Shown here in pieces: positions 35,956 to 44,823 of a stretch of 64,000 nt of DNA (the first letter of the stretch is position 1; each line of letters begins with the position of its first letter). The notes under the pieces are model-generated. The model was not told the DNA's origin. It did no database searches and was given only the letters and a program-made list of their open reading frames with translations. The position numbers and the translations under genes were made by a program. Origin of the DNA: Verrucomicrobiaceae bacterium E54 (lineage in GTDB: Bacteria > Verrucomicrobiota > Verrucomicrobiia > Verrucomicrobiales > Akkermansiaceae); assembly GCA_022548915.1 (NCBI GenBank), contig JAKZES010000025.1, positions 1-64,000 on the forward strand, read 5' to 3'.

Positions 35956-37161
35956 TCAACTCCCCGCATTCTTACGGTACCGTGACGGCGTGCAGCCGTG
36001 GTATTTCTTGAAGACCGGGATCATGTGCTCGACGTAATTGAACCCGCAGGACTCGGCGATTTCAGGGATCGAGAAGTTGGTTTCGTCGAGGAGCAGGCGC
36101 ACCCGCTCGATCTTGGCGCGGCGGATCTCCTCGGCCGGGCTGCGACCCGTGACCTGCCGGATGCGTCGCTCCAGGGAGCGGCGGGCCATCGGGACCTTCT
36201 TCAGGACGTCGCTCACGTTGATTCCGTCGGTGGCGTGGTCGCGGATGTAGCGCAGGGCTTGGCGGACCTGCGGGTCGTCGCAGGCCACCAGGTCGGTCGA
36301 TTGGCGGCACGTCACTCCGAGCGGTTTGAGGACGATCTCGTCGGAGGCGGGGCGTTTGCCTTGCAGGAACCGGTCCAGCTGGGCGGCGGCCTGGTAGCCG
36401 ATCTGCTGCACCGGGATGTCGACACCGCTCAGCGGGGGATGCACCACCATTCCCAGCAGGTCCTCGGTCTCGAGGCTGATGATGGCGACCTCTTCGGGAA
36501 CCCGGATCGAGCTTTCGGCGCAGGCCATGGCAAGGTGCCGGCAGAGGGCGGTGGACCAGCCGACGATCCCGACCGGTTTGGGCAGCGATTCGATCCAACG
36601 GCGGCGGTCGGTTTGCCGGGCTTCCAGTCCGGCCCGGCGGCTGAGCCGCGCGGATGGTTCGTAGGCGACGGCTTCCGAGCCGAGCTCCCGCATCACCTCG
36701 CGGTAGGCCGCGGTCCAGAAGTCGATGAAGGCCCGCTCCGGCTCGCCGCAAAACGCGATGTGCCCGAGTCCCTTGTCGCGCAGGTGGTCCACCGCCATCC
36801 GGACCACCGCTCCTGCGTCACTGGTGACCCGGGGAAAATCGATGCCTTCCCGGCGGGAGCCGGACACGTTGACGACCGGCACGGCGAAGCCCCTGAGCTT
36901 GGCGGCCAGGCGCCGGGTGTGAATGGCCGCAATCACCCCTTCGCCGGACCAACCGCGCGGCACATCGGTGCGCTCGTCCGGCTCGCTCGGCTGCATTTCC
37001 AGCAGCCAGGGACCATGCTGCTGGGCATACTTCCACACGCCCTCGATAATCCCCCGGCCATACTCGTTCCACGCCGCCACCAGCAGGGCGATCCGCGGGG
37101 GGGCGGACCGGGTCTTTTGCCGGGCCGACGTCTCGCCAGCCGATGCTCGGGTCGTCCTCAT
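35956..37161 (-). CDS. XylR-like regulator (LacI-type ligand domain plus AraC HTH)
   Basis: 401 aa from the ATG at 37161, or 410 aa from 37188. A periplasmic-binding-protein fold (about 30-290: RIALLVAAWNEYGRGIIEG, GLGHIAFCGEPERAFIDFW, VAIISLETEDLLG, SGVDIPVQQIGYQAA) precedes an AraC-type HTH domain (NVSDVLKKVPMARRSLERRI, SIPEIAESCGFNYVEHMIPVFKKYHG). This is the architecture of E. coli XylR. It likely senses a monosaccharide and controls the symporter/FAD/beta-helix operon downstream and perhaps the divergent PEP-CTERM gene. Confidence 0.92.
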   Translation of the reverse strand: MRTTRASAGETSARQKTRSAPPRIALLVAAWNEYGRGIIEGVWKYAQQHGPWLLEMQPSEPDERTDVPRGWSGEGVIAAIHTRRLAAKLRGFAVPVVNVSGSRREGIDFPRVTSDAGAVVRMAVDHLRDKGLGHIAFCGEPERAFIDFWTAAYREVMRELGSEAVAYEPSARLSRRAGLEARQTDRRRWIESLPKPVGIVGWSTALCRHLAMACAESSIRVPEEVAIISLETEDLLGMVVHPPLSGVDIPVQQIGYQAAAQLDRFLQGKRPASDEIVLKPLGVTCRQSTDLVACDDPQVRQALRYIRDHATDGINVSDVLKKVPMARRSLERRIRQVTGRSPAEEIRRAKIERVRLLLDETNFSIPEIAESCGFNYVEHMIPVFKKYHGCTPSRYRKNAGS

Positions 37162-37314
37162 GGACCGACACGATGCGACCCGGAACAAGAGCCCACAAGG
37201 CGGAAATGGCGCAAAATATTAATAACAATACGCTTCAGAGCATAGACGGACAAAGGGAAATAGGCTTGGATGCTGTCGAAGCTCGAAAATTCCGGCTCTA
37301 AAATCACATTGTTC

Positions 37315-37989
37315 ATGAAAACCAAGAACCTATTCGTCTTCGTGTTTACCGGTCTCGCCGGTCTCGCGAATGCTGCGACTATCGTTACGCCAACATCTGC
37401 ATCGTCCACAACGGGTCTAAGCGGCCGGACGATGACTGAGGCCATCAACGGCAGCCTGCTCACCTCCACTGATCCGAATGTCCTCAACTGGACCCACGGA
37501 GCGGCGGACGCTTCATCCGGTGATTACTGGCTGTCGGGAAATGGCGCCGCCACCTCGGGAACCGAGGAGATCACCTTCACTTTCTCCAGCCCGGTCACGG
37601 TTGGAACGATCTACATTTGGAACTACCATCGCGACAATACGAACTGGGACGATCGGGCGCTCGGATCATTCGACATGGAATTCACTTTCGATGGCGGTGG
37701 TACCAACACGATTACCGGCTTCCAGCTTTCGGACATCCGCACCGCCACCCTGGGTGAGTTCATTCCGACCGAGGCGCTGGGTTTCGCCGCCCAGAACAAC
37801 GTGACAAGCATCAAGCTCACCAACCTCCAGAATCTGCACCAGGTTTACGGATCGGGTGCTCCGGACTCCGACAGCGACTATCTTGGCGTTGGTGAGATCC
37901 GCTTCGACACGGCGACCATTCCCGAGCCCGCAACCGGTGTGTTCGCCGCCTTCGCGCTATCGCTGGGACTCCTGCGACGGAGACGTTGA
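37315..37989 (+). CDS. PEP-CTERM secreted protein with discoidin-like fold
   Basis: 224 aa. Signal peptide MKTKNLFVFVFTGLAGLANA. The body is one beta domain with FSSPVTVGTIYIWNYHRDN and NVTSIKLTNLQN strands, resembling the discoidin-like units of the two genes downstream. The C-terminus IPEPATGVFAAFALSLGLLRRRR is a textbook PEP-CTERM sorting signal (PEP, hydrophobic helix, arginine cluster), processed by exosortase in bacteria with exopolysaccharide. No exosortase gene is in the window. The leader region 37189-37314 is AT-rich and probably holds the promoters of this gene and the XylR-like gene. Confidence 0.85.
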   Translation: MKTKNLFVFVFTGLAGLANAATIVTPTSASSTTGLSGRTMTEAINGSLLTSTDPNVLNWTHGAADASSGDYWLSGNGAATSGTEEITFTFSSPVTVGTIYIWNYHRDNTNWDDRALGSFDMEFTFDGGGTNTITGFQLSDIRTATLGEFIPTEALGFAAQNNVTSIKLTNLQNLHQVYGSGAPDSDSDYLGVGEIRFDTATIPEPATGVFAAFALSLGLLRRRR

Positions 37990-38058
37990 ATATTCACACC
38001 CGCGCGCCCCCCACCATTTGAACCAAAAAAACCAACACGACCCGTGAAATCCAGAACC

Positions 38059-40452
38059 ATGGACTTCCCAACTGTCAGCCTGCTGCTCCTGCTCGCCGGC
38101 GGCCTTTGTCATTCCCAGGTCATCACGCCCGTCGGCGTCACGGCCACCTCCTCGCTCGATGCGAATCGGGACATTTCACACACCATCAGCGGTGCCGGCC
38201 TCTCCGGCGGCGGCACGCCGATCCTGGATCAGACGCACAGCAACAACGTCAACGGCACCTACTGGCTGGGAGCCTTCGCCGGAGGCCAGGTTCTGACCTT
38301 CGACCTGGGCGGAGCCAATGACGTTCAGTTCATCCACATCTGGCAATACTGGCGGGATAACGCGGCTTGGGCCAACCGGGCGATCCAGTCTTTCGACATC
38401 GCCTACTCGACCGACGGCGGCTCGAACTACTCCACCCCGGTGGCCGGGCCGGTCGGACTGACTCTCGGTACAGCAGCCACTCCGGTGCAGACCCTGGATC
38501 TTGGTTCCGTCCAGTCGGGAGTGACCCACGTGCAGTTCACGAATCTACAGAACTTCGGGGCAACGGACTTTTTCGGGCTTGCCGAAATCCGTTTCGGTGG
38601 CCCGGGAACCGGTCCCGCCATTGAACTCGGCGACCCGGAGGTGACGGTGCTCGACTACGATCAGGCCGAGGCCACGAGTTTCCTGAGCGGGGAGGATGCC
38701 TCTGGCGTCACCCTCTACTGGGGCACCGTGGACCAGGGCGAGAGCCAAACCGGTTGGGACGACAGCGCCTCACTGGGCGCCCAGACCGCGGGCGGGGCGA
38801 TTCCGGACCCGGCCGCCCTGATGGCCTCGCTCACCCAGGGCACCACCTACCACTGCCGGTTCTACGCGGAGAGTGCGTCCTCCTCGGCCACCGCGTGGTC
38901 GAATGCCGCCAGCTTCACCACCCCCAACGCGCTGCAGTTGACCAACCCGCAGGCAAGCAACGTCGCCTATGACCAGGCCGACGTGACCGTGACCTCGAAC
39001 CGTGACGCCGACACCACGCAACTCTACTGGGGCGAGAGCGATCCCGGTGCGACCGCCACCGGTTGGGACAATGGCCCGGTGAGCCTCGGTGCGCAGTCAG
39101 CCGGGACCTTCCCCGCGGAAACGCTCAGCGGATTGACCGAGAACACCACCTACTACTTCCGCTATTTCTGTGAAAGCTCAAGTCCGGTAGCCTCCACCGC
39201 TTGGTCGGAGGCGGGAACCTTCACCACCCCCAATGCGCTGGAGCTGACCGCCCCGGCGGCAACGAACGTCGTCTTCAACCAGGCCGACGTGGCGGTGACC
39301 TCGAACTTCGACACCGTCAGCATGGACCTCTACTGGGGAACCAGCGATCCGGGTGCCACGACCACCGGCTGGGACAACGGGCCCGTGAACCTCGGGGCGC
39401 AGACCGCCGGCACGATCCCGGCGGAGACCCTGACCGGGCTCACCGAGTTGACCCCGTATTTCTTCCGCTTCGTCGCCACGAGCAGCTCGCCAGTGGCCTC
39501 CACCGCCTGGTCGGACGCCGGAACCTTCTCGACGCCGTCCGAGAACCCGTCGGCGGTGATCACGCCGAGTGCGGTCACGGCTACGGACTCGCTGGGTTCC
39601 TACCCGATCGAGAACACGATCAACTCTTCGGGCCTGACCTCCTCCCCTCCAAGTGTCGCCGGTTGGACGCACGTGGCCACGCCGACCAACAGCAACGACT
39701 TTTCCTGGCTGGGAACCAGAGCCGGCACCGAGATCATTTATCAGCTACCCTCCGCGAGCAGCCTGGATTATCTGTTCTTCTGGCCGTATTGGGGCGGCGT
39801 CGCCGCCCGCTCGCTCACCGCGTTCGATATCTCGTTCTCCTCCGACGGCGTCACCTACTCCACGCCATCGACGATCACCCTGGGAGCGCCCGGGAGTGCC
39901 ACCGAGGTGTTCGATTTGGGGACTCAGACGAATGTCACCCACGTCAAGTTCGACAACCTGCAGAATGGTGGAGACGTCTATGCGGGGATCGGCGAGGTGC
40001 GCTTCGGCGGGGATACCACCACTCCGGGCGACCCCTACGGCACCTGGGCGGCAGGCCCGTGGTCCGGCACGCTGAGCGACGACAGCTCGGAGCTCGACTT
40101 CGACGGCGGCGGGCTGGAGACGGGCATCGAGTGGGTCGTGGGCGGCGACCCGACCGACGGCTCTGACGACCCTGGAAATACGCCGATCTACAACACCAGC
40201 GATCCAAGCAACTTCATCTTTACCTTCAAGCGCCGCGATGCGGCCGCGGCGGATGCCAACACCGACATCGCGGTGGAATACGGCTCGAACCTCAGTGGCT
40301 GGGCCGAGGCCGTGCATGGCACGGACGGGGTGACCATCGACGACAGCACCGACCTCGGTGGCGGGTTCCACGAGGTCACCGTGTCGATCCCGCGCACGCT
40401 GGCGGTCGATGGCAAGCTGTTCGCGCGCCTCAAGGTGACGGTGACACCATAG
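38059..40452 (+). CDS. Secreted discoidin/FN3-like repeat protein
   Basis: 797 aa from the ATG at 38059; a GTG at 38044 is an in-frame alternative. Signal peptide MDFPTVSLLLLLAGGLCHS. A discoidin-like domain (about 25-185), three tandem FN3-like repeats with the pattern TxLYWGxSDPGATxTGWDN...NTTYYFRY (about 195-490), a second discoidin-like domain, and a C-terminal module ending GKLFARLKVTVTP. No catalytic domain is recognised; it may be a cell-surface glycan-binding protein. Its last 650 bases are nearly the same as the end of the next gene. A strong terminator follows. Confidence 0.78.
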   Translation: MDFPTVSLLLLLAGGLCHSQVITPVGVTATSSLDANRDISHTISGAGLSGGGTPILDQTHSNNVNGTYWLGAFAGGQVLTFDLGGANDVQFIHIWQYWRDNAAWANRAIQSFDIAYSTDGGSNYSTPVAGPVGLTLGTAATPVQTLDLGSVQSGVTHVQFTNLQNFGATDFFGLAEIRFGGPGTGPAIELGDPEVTVLDYDQAEATSFLSGEDASGVTLYWGTVDQGESQTGWDDSASLGAQTAGGAIPDPAALMASLTQGTTYHCRFYAESASSSATAWSNAASFTTPNALQLTNPQASNVAYDQADVTVTSNRDADTTQLYWGESDPGATATGWDNGPVSLGAQSAGTFPAETLSGLTENTTYYFRYFCESSSPVASTAWSEAGTFTTPNALELTAPAATNVVFNQADVAVTSNFDTVSMDLYWGTSDPGATTTGWDNGPVNLGAQTAGTIPAETLTGLTELTPYFFRFVATSSSPVASTAWSDAGTFSTPSENPSAVITPSAVTATDSLGSYPIENTINSSGLTSSPPSVAGWTHVATPTNSNDFSWLGTRAGTEIIYQLPSASSLDYLFFWPYWGGVAARSLTAFDISFSSDGVTYSTPSTITLGAPGSATEVFDLGTQTNVTHVKFDNLQNGGDVYAGIGEVRFGGDTTTPGDPYGTWAAGPWSGTLSDDSSELDFDGGGLETGIEWVVGGDPTDGSDDPGNTPIYNTSDPSNFIFTFKRRDAAAADANTDIAVEYGSNLSGWAEAVHGTDGVTIDDSTDLGGGFHEVTVSIPRTLAVDGKLFARLKVTVTP
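39791..40444 (+). repeat. 654-bp direct repeat inside coding sequence, copy 1
   Basis: Aligns without gaps, offset 3803, to 43594-44247. It covers the last discoidin-like domain and the C-terminal module of this gene and of the next one; most differences are single bases. This points to recent duplication or gene conversion between the neighbours. Confidence 0.88.
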
Positions 40453-40487
40453 GGACGGCCTCCGCGCCATCATCCATTCAACCCACT

Positions 40488-40520
40488 CGGCGGTCTCTCC
40501 GGGGAGGCCGCCGTTTTTTT
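40488..40520 (+). terminator. Rho-independent terminator
   Basis: A 10-bp stem (CGGCGGTCTC, 40488-40497, paired with 40504-40513, one T-G pair), a six-base loop and seven T residues (40514-40520). It ends the 38059 gene and separates it from the SGNH gene at 40548. Confidence 0.92.
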
Positions 40521-40547
40521 CCCCATAATCCGGATCTCCCACCACGC

Positions 40548-43500
40548 ATGAACCGAGCAATTCAACGTGCCGCCTTTTTCGTCTTGTGCGGTCTGTCCAT
40601 TCCCCAACTCACCGCCCAGGACACCCTGAAGGTCTTCCTGCTCGCTGGGCAGTCGAACATGGAGGGCCATGCCTACACCTACACCGCCGAGAACCCGTCC
40701 TCGATCCCCACCTTGGAGTATCTCGTCGATACCCCCGGCTACCTTGCGATCCTCCCCGCCGCAGACTACAGCTTCAAGGGCTCGCTCGCCGCAGGCTGGA
40801 TCAATCCCCGCAGCGACGCCTGGGCCGTGCAATACGATTCGGACGACGGCACCATGCGCCGGGCCGAGCCGACTCCGCAGACCGACCAGGGGGCGTGGAG
40901 CACCGCCATCCTGCCCTTCGGCCCCGGGTTTGGCAACAGCGACGCGAAGTCCTCGTTCGGCCCCGAACTCGGCATGGGGATCTACATCGCCGAACTCGAG
41001 GCTTCGCCGATCCTGCTGGTGAAGTCGAACCGCGGGGGGCGCAGCCTGGCGGTCGATTTCCGGCCGCCCTCGGCGGTGGAGGCCCGAGGCGGAAACGTGG
41101 GCCCCAACTTCACGAACACCGTGAACGTTTTCTCGGCCCTGCTCGACGATCTCGACGCCGACCTCGGCGACAACGGCGTGCTGGACGGCTACAACAACGC
41201 CACCGGTTACGAGGTCTGCGGCTTTGTTTGGCTGCAGGGTTGGAACGACGCGCTCAATGCAAACATGCGCCTCGAGTATGAGGAGAACCTGGTGGACCTG
41301 GTGCACGACATTCGCGCCTCTGACCCGCGCATTCCGGCCGACCTGCCGGTCATCGTGCCCGAGTCGGCGGATCAGAATGCCGAGATGAACGTGGCCCGGG
41401 CCAATGCCGTCGCCATTCTCAACGCCGAGCGTCCCGGGACGGCGGTCATTTTCGAGAACAACAACCTGATCGGCAACGACTGGACCGCGCAGGGATATCC
41501 GTTCACCCTCGACTTCGGGTCGCACTTCAATGGCCGGGCCGAAAACTACCTGGAAGTCGGCTGGCGCGTCGGCAAGGCAGTGGTGGACAACGGCTACCTC
41601 GACTCCAGCCCGCTCTGGCTGGATGCCCCGGAGGTCCTTTCGACCGCCTTCGATGGCGCCACGCTTGAGACCAGCGTCAACCTCGCCGCCGACGAGCTTA
41701 CGATCTACTGGGACCAGATCGATCGGGGTGCCACCAGCACAGGCTGGGGGAACAGCCGCTCGCTGGGCGCCAAGGGTGCTGGAACGGTCACGGCGGTGCT
41801 GGGCGACCTCAGCGAATACACGGATTACGTCTTCCGCTTCCATGCGACAAATGCCTCGCTCCCGGCGGAAGCCTGGTCCGCACCCGGCAGTTTCCAAACT
41901 CCTTGGGAGAACCCGCCGCCGCTTGCGGGGGTTCCGATCACCACGGCTATTTTCAACGACGGCGCCACCGTGACCTGTGCGCTGAGCCAGGCACCGGCCA
42001 CTGCCACCGCCGTGGTGTGGGCCTACGACGACCAGGGTGAATCGGACGTGGCTACCTGGCAGAGCGCCCCAGGCGGGGGTTCGGCCTCGCTTGGTGCGGC
42101 CAACCCGGGTGACACGCTGAGCCACACCATCAACGGCCTTGATGCGACTACCAGTTACACCTATCGTTTCTATGTAACCGGCGCGACCGGCTACTCCTGG
42201 TCGGAGGCGCGAAGTTTCCCGACCGGGGCCACGCTTGACGGGGTGATCACGCCAATCGAGGCCGTGGCAGCGAATTTCATCGATCTCGGCCGGCGGGCCG
42301 AAAAGCTGATCGATGGCAGCGGGCTCTCCGGGGCGGGGGACATCCTTACCCAGACGCACTCGGAACCGGGGAACACGACGAACGACTATTTTCTCGGATC
42401 CGCCACGGACAACGAGATCGTCTTCACCCTTCCCGCCACAGCGACGGTCGGGGAAGCCCACATCTGGCAGTATGACCGGGCCGGCAACACGTCCCGTGGG
42501 ATTCATACTTTCGACATCTCCTTCTCGACCGACGGCGGGGTGACTTACCCGACCACCCTCGCGCTCACTCTGGAGGAGGGGACCGGTGCACCCACACCGG
42601 TGCAGACGCGCGGCTTCACCCAGCAGTCCGGCGTGACCCACATCCGCTTCGACAACATCGTCAACTACGGCGACGCGAGCTGGATCGGCCTGTCGGAAGT
42701 GCGCTTCGGAGTCGGCGGTCCGCTGCAACTCGATCCTCCCGACTCGTCGAACGTCCAGTTCGACCGCGCTACCGTCTCGACCGGCGTGAATGAGCCCGTC
42801 GATACCGCGACCCTCTACTGGGATACCGTCGATCACGGCCCCGGCGCGGATGGATGGACCCATAGCGTTTCCCTCGGCCCACAGGCGGCGGGGGCCATCG
42901 ACCACCTCTTGACCGGTCTGTCGGAGAACACCGGCTATTTCTTCCGCTTTCACGTGGAGAGCACCGTGCTCTCGGCCGAGGCGTGGTCGGAGCCCGGCTC
43001 GTTCAGCACCCCCTTTCAGTTCGCCCCCCCGATGCTCGGCACCCCGTCGGTGGACGCCCTGCAGACGGATGGCGCCTCGGTAAGCTGCCTCCTCACTGAA
43101 GCCGCGGCGACGAACACCGTCGTGGTGTGGGCGCAGTCCGATCAGGGGGAATCGGATGTCACAACCTGGGAGGCGGCTCCCGGCGGCGGCTCCGCAACGC
43201 TCGGGGCTGCCGGTGCCGGAGACTTGCTCGCGCACACCATCACCGGCCTTGACGATGGCACTGCCTACGCGTTCCGCTTCCAGGCGGTCGGAGCCGCGGC
43301 AACGGTCTGGTCGCCGGCCGGCAGTTTCACGACCTTGTTCGACGCGCCCTCAGGCCCGATCCTCGCCCCCTCCGCGGCCACCGCGACGAACTCGAATTCC
43401 AACTATCCGATCATCCACACCATTGACTCCTCCGGCCTGAATGATGCCGATCCGGATATCCTCAATTGGACACACGACGCCACCCCTTCCAACACCAACG

Positions 43501-44261
43501 ACAAGTCGTGGCTGGGAACGCGGGCCGGCACCGAGATCGTCTATGAACTCCCCGGCCCCAGCACCGTGGGCTCCCTGTATTACTGGTCCTACTGGGGCGG
43601 CGTGGCAGGCCGCTCGCTCACGGCATTCGATATCTCGTTCTCCTCGGACGGCGTCACCTACTCCACGCCATCGACGATCACCCTCGGAACGCCCGGCAGT
43701 GCCGCGGAGTTCTTCAGCCTGGGGACGCATGCCAACGTCACGCACGTCAGGTTCACCAACCTGCAGAACGGTGGCGACAGCCTGGCGGGTATCGGCGAGG
43801 TGCGCTTCGGCGCGGCGGGCACCACTCCGGCCGACCCGTATGGCAGTTGGGCGGCCGGCCCGTGGTCCGGCACCCTGAGCGATGACAGCCCGACCCTCGA
43901 CTCCGACGGCGGCGGGCTGGAGACGGGCATCGAGTGGGTCGTGAGCGGCGATCCGACCGACGGCTCCGACGACCCTGGAAATACGCCGACCTACGACAAC
44001 AGCGATCCAAGCAACTTCATCTTCACCTTCAAGCGCCGAGATGCGGCCGCGGCGGATGCCAACACCGGCATCGCGGTGGAATACGGCTCGAACCTCACTG
44101 GCTGGGCCGAGGCCGTGCATGGCACGGACGGCGTGATCATCGATGACAGCACCGACCTCGGTGGCGGGTTCCATCAAGTCACCGTGTCGATCCCGCGCAT
44201 GCTGGCGGTCGATGGCAAGCTGTTCGCGCGCCTCAAGGTGACGTTGACCACGGCGCCGTGA
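40548..44261 (+). CDS. Secreted SGNH acetylesterase with FN3- and discoidin-like repeats
   Basis: 1237 aa. A signal peptide (NRAIQRAAFFVLCGLSI) leads into an N-terminal SGNH esterase of the sialate O-acetylesterase type (FLLAGQSNMEG with Ser36, FGPELGMGIYIAE, WLQGWND, DFGSHFNGRAENY). FN3-like units, a discoidin-like domain, more FN3-like units and a second discoidin-like domain follow, then the C-terminal module ending GKLFARLKVTLTTAP. It would deacetylate polysaccharides outside the cell while the accessory domains anchor it to the substrate. The catalytic domain is homologous to that of the 44824-47655 gene on the other strand. Confidence 0.85.
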   Translation: MNRAIQRAAFFVLCGLSIPQLTAQDTLKVFLLAGQSNMEGHAYTYTAENPSSIPTLEYLVDTPGYLAILPAADYSFKGSLAAGWINPRSDAWAVQYDSDDGTMRRAEPTPQTDQGAWSTAILPFGPGFGNSDAKSSFGPELGMGIYIAELEASPILLVKSNRGGRSLAVDFRPPSAVEARGGNVGPNFTNTVNVFSALLDDLDADLGDNGVLDGYNNATGYEVCGFVWLQGWNDALNANMRLEYEENLVDLVHDIRASDPRIPADLPVIVPESADQNAEMNVARANAVAILNAERPGTAVIFENNNLIGNDWTAQGYPFTLDFGSHFNGRAENYLEVGWRVGKAVVDNGYLDSSPLWLDAPEVLSTAFDGATLETSVNLAADELTIYWDQIDRGATSTGWGNSRSLGAKGAGTVTAVLGDLSEYTDYVFRFHATNASLPAEAWSAPGSFQTPWENPPPLAGVPITTAIFNDGATVTCALSQAPATATAVVWAYDDQGESDVATWQSAPGGGSASLGAANPGDTLSHTINGLDATTSYTYRFYVTGATGYSWSEARSFPTGATLDGVITPIEAVAANFIDLGRRAEKLIDGSGLSGAGDILTQTHSEPGNTTNDYFLGSATDNEIVFTLPATATVGEAHIWQYDRAGNTSRGIHTFDISFSTDGGVTYPTTLALTLEEGTGAPTPVQTRGFTQQSGVTHIRFDNIVNYGDASWIGLSEVRFGVGGPLQLDPPDSSNVQFDRATVSTGVNEPVDTATLYWDTVDHGPGADGWTHSVSLGPQAAGAIDHLLTGLSENTGYFFRFHVESTVLSAEAWSEPGSFSTPFQFAPPMLGTPSVDALQTDGASVSCLLTEAAATNTVVVWAQSDQGESDVTTWEAAPGGGSATLGAAGAGDLLAHTITGLDDGTAYAFRFQAVGAAATVWSPAGSFTTLFDAPSGPILAPSAATATNSNSNYPIIHTIDSSGLNDADPDILNWTHDATPSNTNDKSWLGTRAGTEIVYELPGPSTVGSLYYWSYWGGVAGRSLTAFDISFSSDGVTYSTPSTITLGTPGSAAEFFSLGTHANVTHVRFTNLQNGGDSLAGIGEVRFGAAGTTPADPYGSWAAGPWSGTLSDDSPTLDSDGGGLETGIEWVVSGDPTDGSDDPGNTPTYDNSDPSNFIFTFKRRDAAAADANTGIAVEYGSNLTGWAEAVHGTDGVIIDDSTDLGGGFHQVTVSIPRMLAVDGKLFARLKVTLTTAP
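43594..44247 (+). repeat. 654-bp direct repeat inside coding sequence, copy 2
   Basis: Partner of 39791-40444; see that entry. Codes for the C-terminal discoidin-like domain and terminal module of the SGNH protein. Confidence 0.88.
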
Positions 44262-44401
44262 CGGCACGGCATGGACTCCCGGAACCAAGACCCCTGCCGA
44301 ATGGAATGAAGAAAGCCACCAACCAACAGCGACAGCCTCAAAGCGGGCTCTACGGTGAGCCCTGATTGGATTCCGTATCGTGCCACAGGGGAGCTTGGGA
44401 G

Positions 44402-44605
44402 ATGAGCCTGTACGCTGCGGTCTCCTCCACGATCAGATTCCGCTCCTGCGACTCGCGCCGCAATGGCTTTGCTCTGGTGGTCACGGTCAGTCTCATGGTC
44501 CTGTTGACCTTGGTCGCCGTCGGTCTGCTTACACTGTCCACAATCACCCTGCGCGGCGCCTCCCGGGAGCAGGTGCGCGCGCAACGGGTTTTCGTTGAAT
44601 TATAG
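44402..44605 (+). pseudogene. 5' fragment of a Verru_Chthon cassette protein A gene
   Basis: 67 aa. The segment RRNGFALVVTVSLMVLLTLVAVGLLTLSTITLR has the prepilin-like cleavage/hydrophobic-helix pattern that opens Verru_Chthon cassette protein A (TIGR02600 as I recall), followed by the arginine/alanine segment. Full members are several hundred to over a thousand residues long, whereas this one stops after VFVEL. Cassette genes B-D are absent. It is a truncated remnant. The bases 44262-44401 and 44606-44823 around it show no recognisable gene. Confidence 0.7.
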
Positions 44606-44823
44606 AGATGATGAATTTGGCACGGCACTTTGGCGAATGAACGCTCCTCGCGCACCGGTCAGCGAAAAACCGGCTGAAAGATGCGGGCGCGTGCCTCATC
44701 TGCCGTCAGATGATCGAAGAGTTTGCCGTTGATTGAGTCCATCCGAATGCATGCTGCCATCTTCACGCAGAACGCCTCGCCCCGCATTCTCCAGATGCAG
44801 GGCGAGGCCGTCCAGGCTTTGGA

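Noticed and set aside
38932-39540. Tandem repeats as a possible CRISPR or satellite array
   Set aside because: The period is about 290-300 bases, in frame, and codes for FN3-like protein repeats.
44659-44820. In-frame extension after the TGA stop of the 44824-47655 SGNH gene, as possible stop readthrough
   Set aside because: The frame stays open for 54 codons, but the translation has a Cys/Met/Trp-rich composition unlike a secreted beta domain, and the main protein already ends with the GKLF-x-RL signature seen in its relatives.
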